From Phycomyces nitens (Eukaryota; Mucoromycota; Mucoromycetes; Mucorales; Phycomycetaceae), in assembly GCA_022702545.1 (NCBI GenBank), contig JAHRBC010000005.1, forward strand, positions 558,001 to 622,000: a stretch of DNA of 64,000 nucleotides, written 5' to 3'. Numbering within the stretch: position 1 is the first letter of the stretch; each line of letters begins with the position of its first letter. The notes under the pieces are model-generated. The model was not told the DNA's origin. It was given only the letters and a program-made list of their open reading frames with translations, and did not search any database. A program made the translations under genes and the position numbers. Shown here piece after piece: positions 1 to 10,475 of the stretch.

Positions 1-936
1 GTATATATATATATATAAAAGGGGCCGGGGTATTCAATAGAAATGGAATTTAAATGTTTATAGAATAGAATACAACTTGTTCTCTTCTTTTGTGCCATGG
101 CATCACATACAATAGTTTGGTGCTTGGATAATCGTATTTTGGTATAATCAATTGTTTCTCGAGAGGATTCTATCAATAGACTTGTTAAATCATGTCCAAT
201 GCAGGTTGATTTTATCCCAACCCTTTTTTTATATTTATTCCGAATATTTCTAGTCTTTTTATAATTTTAGTCATGTAGGACAATATAAATTGTACCTGCC
301 AATAATGCCACTGTAGATGTGTTTTGTTTTTTGTTTCTTAAAAAAATAAAATCTAAAGAGGTCTGGGTGTTTCAATGTATCCTGCTATAAAGAATCAGGC
401 TCCAATATTTTACTCAATAAAAGTACAAAAAAACAAAATAAAATTGTACCAATATTGTTCTAGACCCAATTGAGCACGATGTTCTTGCCAATCAAGAAAT
501 AATCTGTCCCATGCTAATATCAGTAAATAATCTAAATTCTTGATTAGTCAAGGTTTAAAAAAACTAATAATTATGATAGTAACAATATACCATTTTTATT
601 AGCGAGATTGAGATTCAAGCCTTGATTTTCAAACATTCTTGATTAAATATTATCGATTGATATTTCATATATTAAAAAAAAACTAAAAAAAAACGCTTGT
701 TTAAATACAAAACACCAATTCTGTCTCTCTTACCAAAGGTCTGGTTTTCGTCAATTGTTTAAATATTCACAGATTCCCAAACATGTGGGTCCAAATATTC
801 AATCCAGAAACACGGCTGATCTGCGTTCCTCAGGTCCAGTATATGTGACGTGCTATCCTCGCCAGCCACACTGGCAGTAGCCTTCACCCCTTGTCAAGCT
901 TCGCCTTCTTGCCCTTTGCGTACAACAATTGACACA
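1..936. other. AT-rich intergenic region, no gene seen
   Basis: This stretch opens with a short TA dinucleotide run (about 2-17) and is otherwise AT-rich with many poly-A and poly-T tracts. I found no open frame with a recognisable protein and no tRNA-like fold. The last ~100 bases are less AT-rich and hold the presumed 5' leader of the mL44 gene. A frame open from 850 begins with GTG and joins the mL44 frame, but the first ATG is at 937. Confidence 0.6.
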
Positions 937-2178
937 ATGTTTGGCATCTTACCCAGGGCACATACCATCACTACTGCTGCTGCCCGTCGCGCAACCGTCG
1001 GTAAGAGCTCTTTTTTGCCCTTTTATTTCTTCATCTTAATTCCTTTAATATTTTTTTCTCTACTCTAGCTGGCCCTCTTCAGCGCGCATTTATCCACGCA
1101 CAGTACGACAGCCAAGAACATGACAATGTTACCCAAAACTCTTCTCTCCATTCACTTGGCGCCCGTCTTGGCCTCCAAGCTCTTGACAGAGATATTCTCC
1201 GCAAGGCTATGACCCACAAGTCATTGGAAGACCAAGACAACAATGCAGGACTCGAGTTTATTGGTAAATTGGCTATTTATTTCAGCTCTCTCTCTCTCTA
1301 TATATATATATATATGTATCATACTTGATAAAGGATCCCTTTTCCCCTACACACAGCCGGAAATTATTAAACGCTTTTCTTTTATTCAGGCAAGCGTGTC
1401 ACTGGTCTCTGTGCCACAGAGTACTTTCATTGCAAGTACCCAGAAATGCATCCTGTTGCATTCGACGCTACATTGCAAGCCTATATTGGAAACCGATCGA
1501 TCAGTCGCGTTGGATCTAATGCCGGTCTTGAGCACTCGATTCGTTGGAAAGCACCTCAGACTGACGATGAAAAGCTTGGTCATTCGACTGTTATGGCCGA
1601 CTGCATGAACGCACTTGTTGGTGCCATTTATCAGGAACAGGGCTTTGAGGCTGCCAAGAAGTTTATTCATGGTTATATTCTTACCCGTGACTTTGATGTC
1701 AAGCCTCTCCTCAAGGTAGAACAGCCCAAGCGTCATTTGACTGCCCTTCTCAAGAAGCATGGCAAGCCCAGTGCTATCTCACGCCTGGTTTCTGAGACTG
1801 GTCGTCAATCTAGCTCGCCTGTATTTGTGGTCGGTGTGTTCTCGGGCGAAGAGAAGCTTGGTGAAGGTAAAGAGTCCTAGATTGAAAAGAGAGTCTTGGT
1901 GGGGTTTAACCAATTGAATGGATATCAATGGGGATTCTGTAGGTTTTGGAAGCTCTCTCAAGATGGCAGAACACTCTGTAAGTTTCTTTAATACAGGCAG
2001 ATGAATAGTGTTTATGGATATTAACTGGGTAAATGTGCATTTGTATTTTTAGGCCTTGCAAGATGCATTGTACCAGCACTATGGCAAGGTAACAAAGGAC
2101 TTTACTTTGCCCTCTGATGCTAGCAAGGTAGAGAAGTACACCCCCACTGTCTTGGGAAACACACAGGCAATCATCTAG
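937..2178 (+). CDS. Mitochondrial large-subunit ribosomal protein mL44 (RNase III-fold)
   Basis: Structural protein of the mitochondrial ribosomal large subunit, carrying an RNase III-like domain followed by a double-stranded RNA-binding domain (family of yeast MRPL3 and human MRPL44). Five exons give 298 aa: 937-1000, 1069-1263, 1390-1866, 1943-1977, 2053-2178, all with GT-AG junctions that keep frame. The N-terminus (MFGILPRAHTITTAAARRA) is basic and hydroxylated, as in a mitochondrial presequence. The RNase III-like part includes AMTHKSLEDQDNNAGLEFIG and ends in an ADCMNALVGAIYQEQG helix. The strict catalytic signature of true RNase III is not intact, as expected for mL44. The C-terminal part (EQPKRHLTALLKKHG to ALQDALYQHYG) is dsRBD-like. 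Intron 2 contains TC and TA runs. A true dicer or RNase III is unlikely given the size and presequence. Confidence 0.88.
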
Positions 2179-2366
2179 ATTATAAACAAACCCCCCAAAA
2201 AAAATGAATTGTGATTGTGGTATTGACACTTTCTATAATATACATAAGCACATCCAAACACATATGTATATATATATTTATATATACTTTTTTTTACAAA
2301 AAAAAACGCCAAGAGAACAAATGGATTATTATGATGGGGAATAGTTAACTAGTCCATTCAGCTTTC

Positions 2367-3265
2367 TTAATCGTGATGGTCGGCAGGAGCAGCAAAATAG
2401 ACACCCTCCTATGGCAATGAAAGCAAGTTGAATGAAATTGGGTGTTAATGAGCAACTTTAATAAGCTACTATTAGTGTGTAATATTGGTATATTTACCTG
2501 GGCAATCCATTGGGTGTTCTTGGAAGAACCCTTTGAGCCAGATACTTCGAGCTGACCAGGAATAGGGTGTCCAAATTGGTGGGCGCCATTACAGGACAGA
2601 TATGCCTGGCTGTCTACGTGGACGAATTGGACTGGTTCTTCACGGACCCAGAACTTGGTTCCTGAAGCACACTCTACACGCCAATCATCGCCAGTGTCAT
2701 GGCCGTCGTAGCAGCTTACTTCTTGCTGTGATGATAAAGGAGATTTGTGGTTGTGGCTGTGAAGGTATCCGTTGGTGTTGATGTGACGCAGACGGATAAT
2801 AGATCCACACGGCACAGGCTCACTAGATCAATTGTACTTAATATTTGGTTGTTTTCTTTTTTCTTTTTTTTTTCTTGCTCTTGTCTTTACCCTCTCTTGC
2901 ACTGCTTGCCAAATGCAGCTCTTAATAACCAGAAACTGTTGGCATCATCCGAGCTAGAGAATCCAGTAACTGATTGCTGTCCGGATCCACTGCCTGGAAC
3001 AAAATCCACAATTACATACAGGTCTTTGATTCATGGGGTTATTCTGGAATCATACTGACCATAGGATACTCCATGAGAATGAAGACGATGCTGATTAGCT
3101 TGGTTGGCAAGCTTTATGGTACTTCCACAGGTGACATACTGGAATCCTAGTTGATTGTTAATGACTAGAATCTTCACAAGGCAGTTATAGCATACCTTCT
3201 TCGAGAGGAGGTGTTGAAGAGGCAGCAAGCGCCAAAGGAAGAAGTGCGAGCAAGATGAGCTTCAT
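2367..3265 (-). CDS. SDF2-like MIR-domain protein of the secretory pathway
   Basis: Stromal-cell-derived-factor-2 family protein: a secreted or ER-lumenal protein made of MIR repeats (the fold shared with protein O-mannosyltransferases), in other species part of ER chaperone complexes. The start at 3265 gives a typical signal peptide (MKLILLALLPLALAASS). MIR-like segments follow: VTCGSTIKLANQANQHRLHS, SGSGQQSVTGFSSSDDANSF, then PCGSIIRLRHINTNGYLHSH and QAYLSCNGAHQFGHP, ending EGVYFAAPADHHD. Several GT-AG introns split the gene; the last exon is only ~40 bases. The protein stops at HHD with no complete HDEL or KDEL retention signal, unlike animal SDF2L1. The long C-terminal extension read through the last intron (to 2345) is not the real end. 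Confidence 0.87.
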
Positions 3266-4646
3266 GACGCGAAATATCAAAAGTTAATAGGTACGAGATA
3301 CGAATACTATGGTTTATCACAAATATATATATACATAGAGGCGGATATTAAAAAAAAAGTACAATCAGTTTTGAATAACAAAAAAAAAAGCAATAAATTG
3401 ATTTCTTGACCAAAAGTATGACAATGGCAATTGTAACAAGATAAATGTATAAGTGCATATGTATTGGATATTTATGCATGTGAATTTACTAGAGTCTTTA
3501 TAAAAATGCTCATCTCTCGAAAGAAGCAGTAAAAGATCCTATAAGAAATAGAGAATATTGTGCATCTCTAATAAAGCAGAAATATATAATATCCATAAAT
3601 GTAAATTAGACACCATGTCGGATTTTAAATACCATTACCAGGAGCTTCACCCCCCGTCCCCATCCCTCAGAGGGGAGACCACCCTCACCCCTCCCTGCCG
3701 GGGGGTGGAGGGGCCTCTCGCACTATGTTTAAGAAGGAATATCGTCTTACTACCGGATGTTGGACAATACTACTTTGTATTACATGGCTTTAATATCTAA
3801 TTCCAGCAATTCGGCTCAGTTGTTGACTTTGCAACTTATATGGTTCTACCGGTTTGGCTCAGTTGTTAATTTTGCAACATATGTGTTTACTGGCTTGGTT
3901 CAGTCGTTGACTTCACTGACAACAGGGTTTCTTTTTAAAAATGCCTTGAAAAATAGGACTCTGATCGTAAATCACATGACTTCTAATACCGTCTGATTTT
4001 AAGATGGTAGAGAATTAGATGGGGTTTCCCCTTAATGAGTTGCAAGAAATACAATATCTCCCATTCAAAGAAAAAAATGAAAAATAAGAATATTTGGTTT
4101 GAAATCTTGAACAAGTTTACCTCAACAGCGTAAAGTTGATATGTATAATGATGGCTTAGATGCTATGTCATTAATATTCAAAAACAATATCCAGCTGATA
4201 TGTTTACTCAATGATCCAAGCGACATTCAACGTACCAGTATTTTAAGAAAAAGAAGAGAAATAAGCATAAATATGCATGTAAATAAAATTATCATTGAAT
4301 ATTTTTTAAATGTAGACCATTCTATTACGAGACTTTTTGACTTGTATTGGTCTGCGGTTTACCGTGTTATTGAAAGATAAATATATATATATAAGAAAGA
4401 TTTATAGCAATTTCAGAGGAGATAAAGTCCTATTAAAGTTCAAGGATTATCATAGTTAGTGAGTGCACGATAGACCTGTGGAAGGGAGGCTGTCAGCTTA
4501 TAATAAGCCTGATTATTATTGAGCTTTTTGAATTCTTGTGTAATTATTGAACAATAGTTTTTATTGCGTAAGAAAGGCTTGGCACATATCTGTGTAGATA
4601 GATATCTGCACTGACTTGAAGAGTTTTGATATAGATGATCTTTGTA
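3266..4646. other. Intergenic region with a GC-rich patch
   Basis: Mostly AT-rich DNA without a recognisable gene. It contains a sharply GC-rich patch at about 3641-3722 with C-runs and G-runs that could pair (CCCTCCCTGCC facing GGGGGGTGGAGGGG), followed by the short tandem repeat listed separately. An ATG frame at 4141-4380 (79 codons) has no recognisable domain and strongly AT-biased codons, so I do not call it a gene. Confidence 0.5.
3809..3925. repeat. Short tandem repeat, ~43-bp unit, about 2.7 copies
   Basis: Three successive units begin near 3810, 3853 and 3895 and share the core GGCTCAGTTGTTGACTTTGC with a few substitutions (third copy GGTTCAGTCGTTGACTTCAC). Spacing is 42-43 bases. 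The array directly follows the GC-rich patch. I see no coding capacity. It may be the end of an old mobile element, but no inverted repeats or target duplications were found. Confidence 0.6.
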
Positions 4647-5815
4647 CACAAATGAGCTTTTTTTTTGCAAACCTTTGCCTTTTGGTACAAATTAAATGGG
4701 TAAAACTCAAGCATCGAAATAGTAATGTAAGGCTGTATACAAAATTACATTAATTCGTCAATGTAGCTCACTATCTCTTTCTCTTTCACTCAACTACAAT
4801 ACAAGTACCCAATAACAAAGCTATTCAAGTCAATAAAATGCCAGAATCCAGAATAACATCTACCAATAGCCAGAATAAAAAATCATAAAGAGATGAGGAC
4901 ACCCACAACTTACTAAGTCTCCACATATTCGAGATTTGATTATCGAAAAGAGTGCGAATCATTTGAAGGCTCCAACTCGGATCTCTCGAACCCTTGATAT
5001 CCCTAGATAGACATTCTGGGAAATCATCAAGACGCTCAAAAAGAGGAAAACTATTGAATATTAGTCTTTAGGTGGTAATCTTGGAAGCATCATCCAGGAC
5101 TATCACCATCAATTTATTATCAATTCTGTCGATGAAAACAACACTACCCTAGAGGTGTTAAAAGCCGCACTTTTGGAAGATTTTGACGACATTCATAGTA
5201 TTAATGTTGAAAGGATTACACTAAAGATGTCGACTCCAATGGAAGAGAAGACACATGATAAAGATACTTATTTCAAAAGAAAAGAATTCATATTAACCCT
5301 TCAACCTGAGGGTATTCTGTATAATCAAAATTGTATTTTTATCTACGCTCTTTCTGTAACAGTGGCAACTAAACTTGATGTTTTACAAGCCCAATCTTTA
5401 AAGAGTTTGTTCAGAAATTAGTCGAGAAGCTGAATAAGTCGAATGCTGGTCCTTGTCATCTAGTCATAGGCAATGTTAGGATTCATTACAACCCATCCCT
5501 TCGCAACTGGCTACAAGAAAGAAACAAACACCAACTCAAGTCTCTTCTTCCTTACTCTCCTTTCTTAAATCCTGTCGAGGGATGCTTTTCCAAACTAAAG
5601 AACTTTGTCAAGAAGCATCCTTTGGATAGCAAAGAAACCTTGTAAGAGAGAATCAAATATAGTAGCTATGAAATAACTAAGCAGAATTACAAAGGTTGGG
5701 TTAGACATGGAAATAAATATTTGATTTTTTCTAAATACCACCATTTCGATACTTGAACTACACCCATTTAATTTGCATCAAAAGGCAAAAGGTTGCAAAA
5801 AAAAGCTTATTTGGG
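4647..5815 (+). mobile_element. Degenerate Tc1/mariner (IS630)-type DNA transposon with long TIRs
   Basis: A complete but decayed element of 1169 bp. The ends form imperfect terminal inverted repeats of at least ~72 bp: the left end at 4647 (CACAAATGAGCTTTTTTTTT) matches the reverse complement of the right end at 5815 (CCCAAATAAGCTTTTTTTTG), and both continue through a shared CAAATTAAATGGGT block and an ATCGAAAT block. Both ends are bordered by the dinucleotide TA (4645-4646 and 5816-5817), the target duplication expected of the Tc1/mariner superfamily. The interior carries a broken transposase reading on + (separate entry). The element is non-autonomous. Confidence 0.85.
4950..5643 (+). pseudogene. 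Broken DDE transposase (Tc1/mariner type) inside the element
   Basis: A helix-turn-helix-like start (APTRISRTLDIPR, then a stop, then TFWEIIKTLKKRK) is followed by an open part at 5155-5421 and, after a frame change, a DDE C-terminus: HLVIGNVRIHYNPSLRNWL, then LLPYSPFLNPVEGCFSKLKN ending KKHPLDSKETL. The PYSP-x-LNP-x-E block is the typical C-terminal signature of Tc1/IS630 transposases. The position that is normally Asp before N-x-x-IH is Gly here (IGNVRIH), so a catalytic residue is lost. In-frame stops and a shift confirm it is dead. Boundaries are approximate. Confidence 0.8.
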
Positions 5816-7401
5816 TACGAAAATCCTGTACATTCCCAAGACAATCTTTGAAGAGAAATTGAGTGGCCATTTAAAAATATAAAAGGATGAAGGAAAAAAG
5901 AAGAAGAAAGTAATGACTTTTATATCAATAAAAACTCCTTACTATAAGTTCGTATGACAAACGAGAGACACTATTTTATATAACACCCCTTAAAAAGGAA
6001 GAGGAAATTGTCAAGTAGTCTGAAACTGCGAATATATTCCAAAGTCTTCCCAGCTTATTTTTGTACCTGTCTGTACAAAAATTAATTATTTTTGAATATG
6101 TGCACGGACCAGCTAAAATTACCTAAACTTCAAAGACAAATAATCGCCGTTCAAAGATGTATACACTGTCTTTAAAGTTAACAGTACACAGATGAAGAGC
6201 AACCTTTAACTTGACCTTTACTTCTTTACCTTTTTACTTGTTTCCTTTTAAAAGCTATTGCTTTTACTGTTATGCTACTAATTCATCATATGTCAAAAAT
6301 ATATTCCCACACTGGCTCACGTCATCATCAAAAAGCGTGATGACCTCACACCCGCAGAATATTTTTCTATAAACACGGGGGCGTTTGGAGCGTATTACTG
6401 TTTCTGTTTCGTTACCTCTCTTCCTGTTACTACTTCTCTTTCTCAAGGACATGTCAAGGTAAGCAATTTTCACTCCATCTACGCCTAGTTTCGCCAACTA
6501 TGGCTCCGCCTTTACAATAGACGGACTTTTAATGATGGACGAGTGTGTTTTATGATGTTTTTGAGCCATCAAACTAACGTGTCATTCAGATGTAGTGAAC
6601 GCGTGATGGTGTCAAAAAAAAAGTCAAACCAAAAACCGTCTACTCTACATTTTACTGGTAACCATTCAAATGGCCTGTCAAAAAGCGCTAGCAAATGCGT
6701 GATGTCTAATGACCATCTCTGTCAAACATGGAAATGACCCTCATTTCACCCTCCTGGCTCATTACCAAGCCTGACATGGTTGTCTCAAACCCTGGAAGCT
6801 GTTCCCGTGCGGCACTCTACAAGACCGCTGCTCTTTATGATATTGTCTTCAGTGATTCACATATTGAGTACCAATTATACAAGGCAACCGCAAGACTTAT
6901 TTCCAATAGACCAAGGAAGTCAGATATACAGAAGCCAATAGCACAGATGAACAAAAACATACAATCAAATAAACCAAACATACTCTACAAGGAAATATCA
7001 TCTTTTGTCCAAAAGTCCAAATTGATAGTCAAGCATATGAATCAAACGATTTCATATTGAGGATAAGCAAGATATCCACATGTCCCCAATGTCAACACCA
7101 GTACAGAAGATAGCCTATGTAGTATATCAATTGGTCCACTCATCATCAGCACTGCCATATTCTAGGTTATTGCCAGTATGCTATTTTATCCTTGGCTATT
7201 ACCTTTCATGATCTCTTGATACAAGCCAATCAAGAGTGTATTCTGTGCGGTAATATATTCCTTGGTTACAACTGTCAGTTTCCGCTGTCAAGAGTTCATA
7301 CTATCGGCGGTCCATTAAAACTGACATATGGTTTTTGATTCCAGTATGCCGATCACCAAATGGGTAATAGACAACCGAGGGCAGCCTTCCGTTCCAGACA
7401 A
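5816..7401. other. Intergenic region without a recognisable gene
   Basis: AT-rich to 6240, then somewhat less AT-rich (6270-7060) where several short open frames occur on both strands (6270-6497 minus; 6543-6737 and 6728-7060 plus). None has a recognisable motif, and no convincing splice chain links them. The minus frame is rich in Arg/Lys/Ser (RKRSSNRKRGNE). These could be fragments of a decayed gene. From 7260 the base composition approaches that of the repeat array that follows. Confidence 0.45.
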
Positions 7402-10400
7402 TGAATCATTCCATGGTCTGCTTAGTCAACTCGACCGAGGTGATCATGTTCCAATTCCCGGCTCCCAAACCTGAAGAGTATCTGCGCTACCATTCATGGC
7501 GGTCAAGGCTGGTTATGATGCGCTCTGTTGGCTCCGATATCCGCCTCTCTGTTCTCATTTCAACTGTCTGGAATCCTAGTAAACTCCATGGACCCTGCTT
7601 TGGTTTCCCTGGTTTCTAGGTATGTGGAATAGAGTGGGTGACTGGTCATTTTATGATCCGTGAATTAATCCATTGTCTATTAGGCTACTCAAAAGAGGTG
7701 ATCATGTTCCAATGGCCGGCTCCTAAACGTCAAGAGTTTCTGCGCTACCATTCACGGCGGTCAAGACTGGTCATGATGCGCTCTGTTGGTTCCGATATCC
7801 GCCTCTCTGTATCATGTCAACTGTCTGGAATCCTGGTAGACTACATGGACCCTGATTCGACTGTGCTGGTTTCTGTGACAGTCGAATATGATGGATTGCC
7901 GGTCACTCTATGGCCGGTGAATCGTTCCATTGTCTACTTAGGCTACTCGGACGAGGATGATCATATTCCAGTGGCCCTCTCCTAAACATCAAGGTGTTTT
8001 TGCGCGGCTATTTACGACGGTCAATGCAGATAATGATGCGCACTGATGGCTCTAATGTGCGCCTCTCTTTATCATACCAACCGTCTGGAATCCTGGTAGA
8101 CTCCATGGACCCTGAATCGGCTGTGCTGGTTTCTGTGCCAGTGGGATAGGGTGGGCGGCCGGTCATTTTATGACTGGTGGATCATTCCATGGTCTACTTA
8201 GGCTACTCGACCGAGGTGATCATGTTCCAATGGCCGGCTCCTAAACGTCAAGAGTTTCTGCGCTACCATTCATGGCAGGCAAGGCTGGTTATGATGCGCT
8301 CTGTTGGCTCCGATATCCGCCTCTCTGCTCTCATGTCAACTGTCTGGAATCCTAGTAAACTCTATGGACCCTGCTTTGGTTTCCCTGGTTTCTAGGTATG
8401 TGGGATAGAATGGGTGACTGGTCATTTATGATCCGTGAATTAAGCCATTGTCTATTAGGCTACTCGAAAGAGGTGATCATGTTCCAATGGCCGGCTCCTA
8501 AACGTCAAGAGTTTCTGCTCTACCATTCATGGCAGTCAAGGCTGGTCATGATGCGCTCTGTTGGCTCCGATATCCGCCTCTCTGTTCTCATGTCAACTGT
8601 CTGGAATCCTAGTAAACTCCATGGACCCTGCTTTGGTTTCCCTGGTTTCTAGGTATGTGGGATAGAGTGGGTGACTAGTCATTTTATGATCCGTGAATTA
8701 ATCCATTGTCTATTAGGCTACTCAAAAGAGGTGATCATGTTCCAATGGCCGGCTCCTAAACGTCAGGAGTTTCTGCGCTACCATTTATGGCAGTCAAGGC
8801 TGGTCATGATGCGCTCTGTTGGTTCCGATATCCGCCTCTCTGTATCATGTCAACTGTCTGGAATCCTGGTAGACTACATGGACCCTGATTCGACTGTGCT
8901 GGTTTCTGTGACAGTCGAATATGATGGATTGCCGGTCACTCTATGGCCGGTGAATCGTTCCATTGTCTACTTAGGCTACTCGGACGAGGATGATCATATT
9001 CCAGTGGCCCTCTCCTAAACATCAAGGTGTTTTTGCGCGGCTATTTACGACGGTCAATGCAGATAATGATGCGCACTGATGGCTCTAATGTGCGCCTCTC
9101 TTTATCATACCAACCGTCTGGAATCCTGGTAGACTCCATGGACCCTGAATCGGCTGTGCTGGTTTCTGTGCCAGTGGGATAGGGTGGGCGGCTGGTCATT
9201 TTATGACTGGTGGATCATTCCATGGTCTACTTAGGCTACTCGATCGAGGTGATCATGTTCCAATGGCCGGCTCCTAAACGTCAAGAGTTTCTGCGCTACC
9301 ATTCATGGCAGGCAAGGCTGGTTATGATGCGCTCTGTTGGCTCCGATATCCGCCTCTCTGCTCTCATGTCAACTGTCTGGAATCCTAGTAAACTCCATGG
9401 ACCCTGCTTTGGTTTCCCTGGTTTCTAGGTATGTGGGATAGAGTGGGTGACTAGTCATTTTATGATCCGTGAATTCATCCATTGTCTGTTAGGCTACTCG
9501 ATCGAGGTGATCATGTTCCAATGGCCGGCTCCTAAACGTCAAGAGTTTCTGCGCTACCATTCATGGCAGTCAAGACTGGTCATGATGCGCTCTGTTGGTT
9601 CCGATATCCGCCTCTCTGTATCATGTCAACTGTCTGGAATCCTGGTAGACTACATGGACCCTGATTCGACTGTGCTGGTTTCTGTGACAGTCGAATATGA
9701 TGGATTGCCGGTTACTCTATGGCCGGTGAATCGTTCCATTGTCTACTTAGGCTACTCGGACGAGGATGATCATATTCCAGTGGCCCTCTCCTAAACATCA
9801 AGGTGTTTTTGCGCGGCTATTTACGACGGTCAATGCAGATAATGATGCGCATTGATGGCTCTAATGTGCGCCTCTCTTTATCATACCAACCGTCTGGAAT
9901 CCTGGTAGACTCCATGGACCCTGAATCGGCTGTGCTGGTTTCTGTGCCAGTGGGATATGGTGGGCGGCTGGTCATTTTATGACTGGTGGATCATTCCATG
10001 GTCTACTTAGGCTACTCGACCGAGGTGATCATGTTCCAATGGCCAGCTCCCAAACTTCAAGAGTTTTCTGCGCTCCCATTTGCGACGGTCAAGGCTGGTC
10101 AAGATTAGCTCCATTGGTTCCAATGTGCGGCTCTCTTTGCCGCCCCAACTGTCTGGAATCCTAGTATACTCCATGGATCGTGATTCGGTTGCCCTGGTTT
10201 CAAAGTAAGTGGGATAGGGTGGGTGACCCGTCATTTTAAGATCGGTGAATTAATCCATTGTCTGCTAGGCTACTCGAAAGAGGTGATCATGTTCCAATGG
10301 CCGGCTCCCAAACTTGAAGAGTTTCTGAGCTTCCATTCACGGCGGTCAAGGCTGGTCATGATGTGCTATGTTGGTTCCGGCACCTGCCTCTCTTTATCAC

Positions 10401-10475
10401 ACCAACTGTCTGGAATCCTGATTGGACTCAAGCACATGAACTCTGATTCGGCAGGGTTGGCGTCTGTATCAGTTC
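7402..10475. repeat. Satellite-like array: twelve ~258-bp units with a ~776-bp higher-order period
   Basis: The anchor TGATCATGTTCC (TGATCATATTCC in three copies) recurs at 7441, 7699, 7958, 8217, 8474, 8732, 8991, 9250, 9508, 9767, 10026 and 10284, so spacing is 257-259 bases. Units fall into types by shared variants. A ends in CCTGCTTTGGTTTCCCTGG; B carries GACTACATGGACCCTGATTC; C carries CCAGTGGCCCTCTCC and TTTACGACGGTCAATG. The order is A-B-C, A-A-B-C, A-B-C, then two divergent units. B copies at 7699, 8732 and 9508 are almost identical to each other and differ clearly from adjacent A and C units, the hallmark of higher-order repeat amplification. The array is far less AT-rich than its flanks. 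Open frames of 72-115 codons recur by periodicity, but each is closed by stops and no frame runs through the array. The first and last units are degenerate at the outer edges. Confidence 0.92.
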
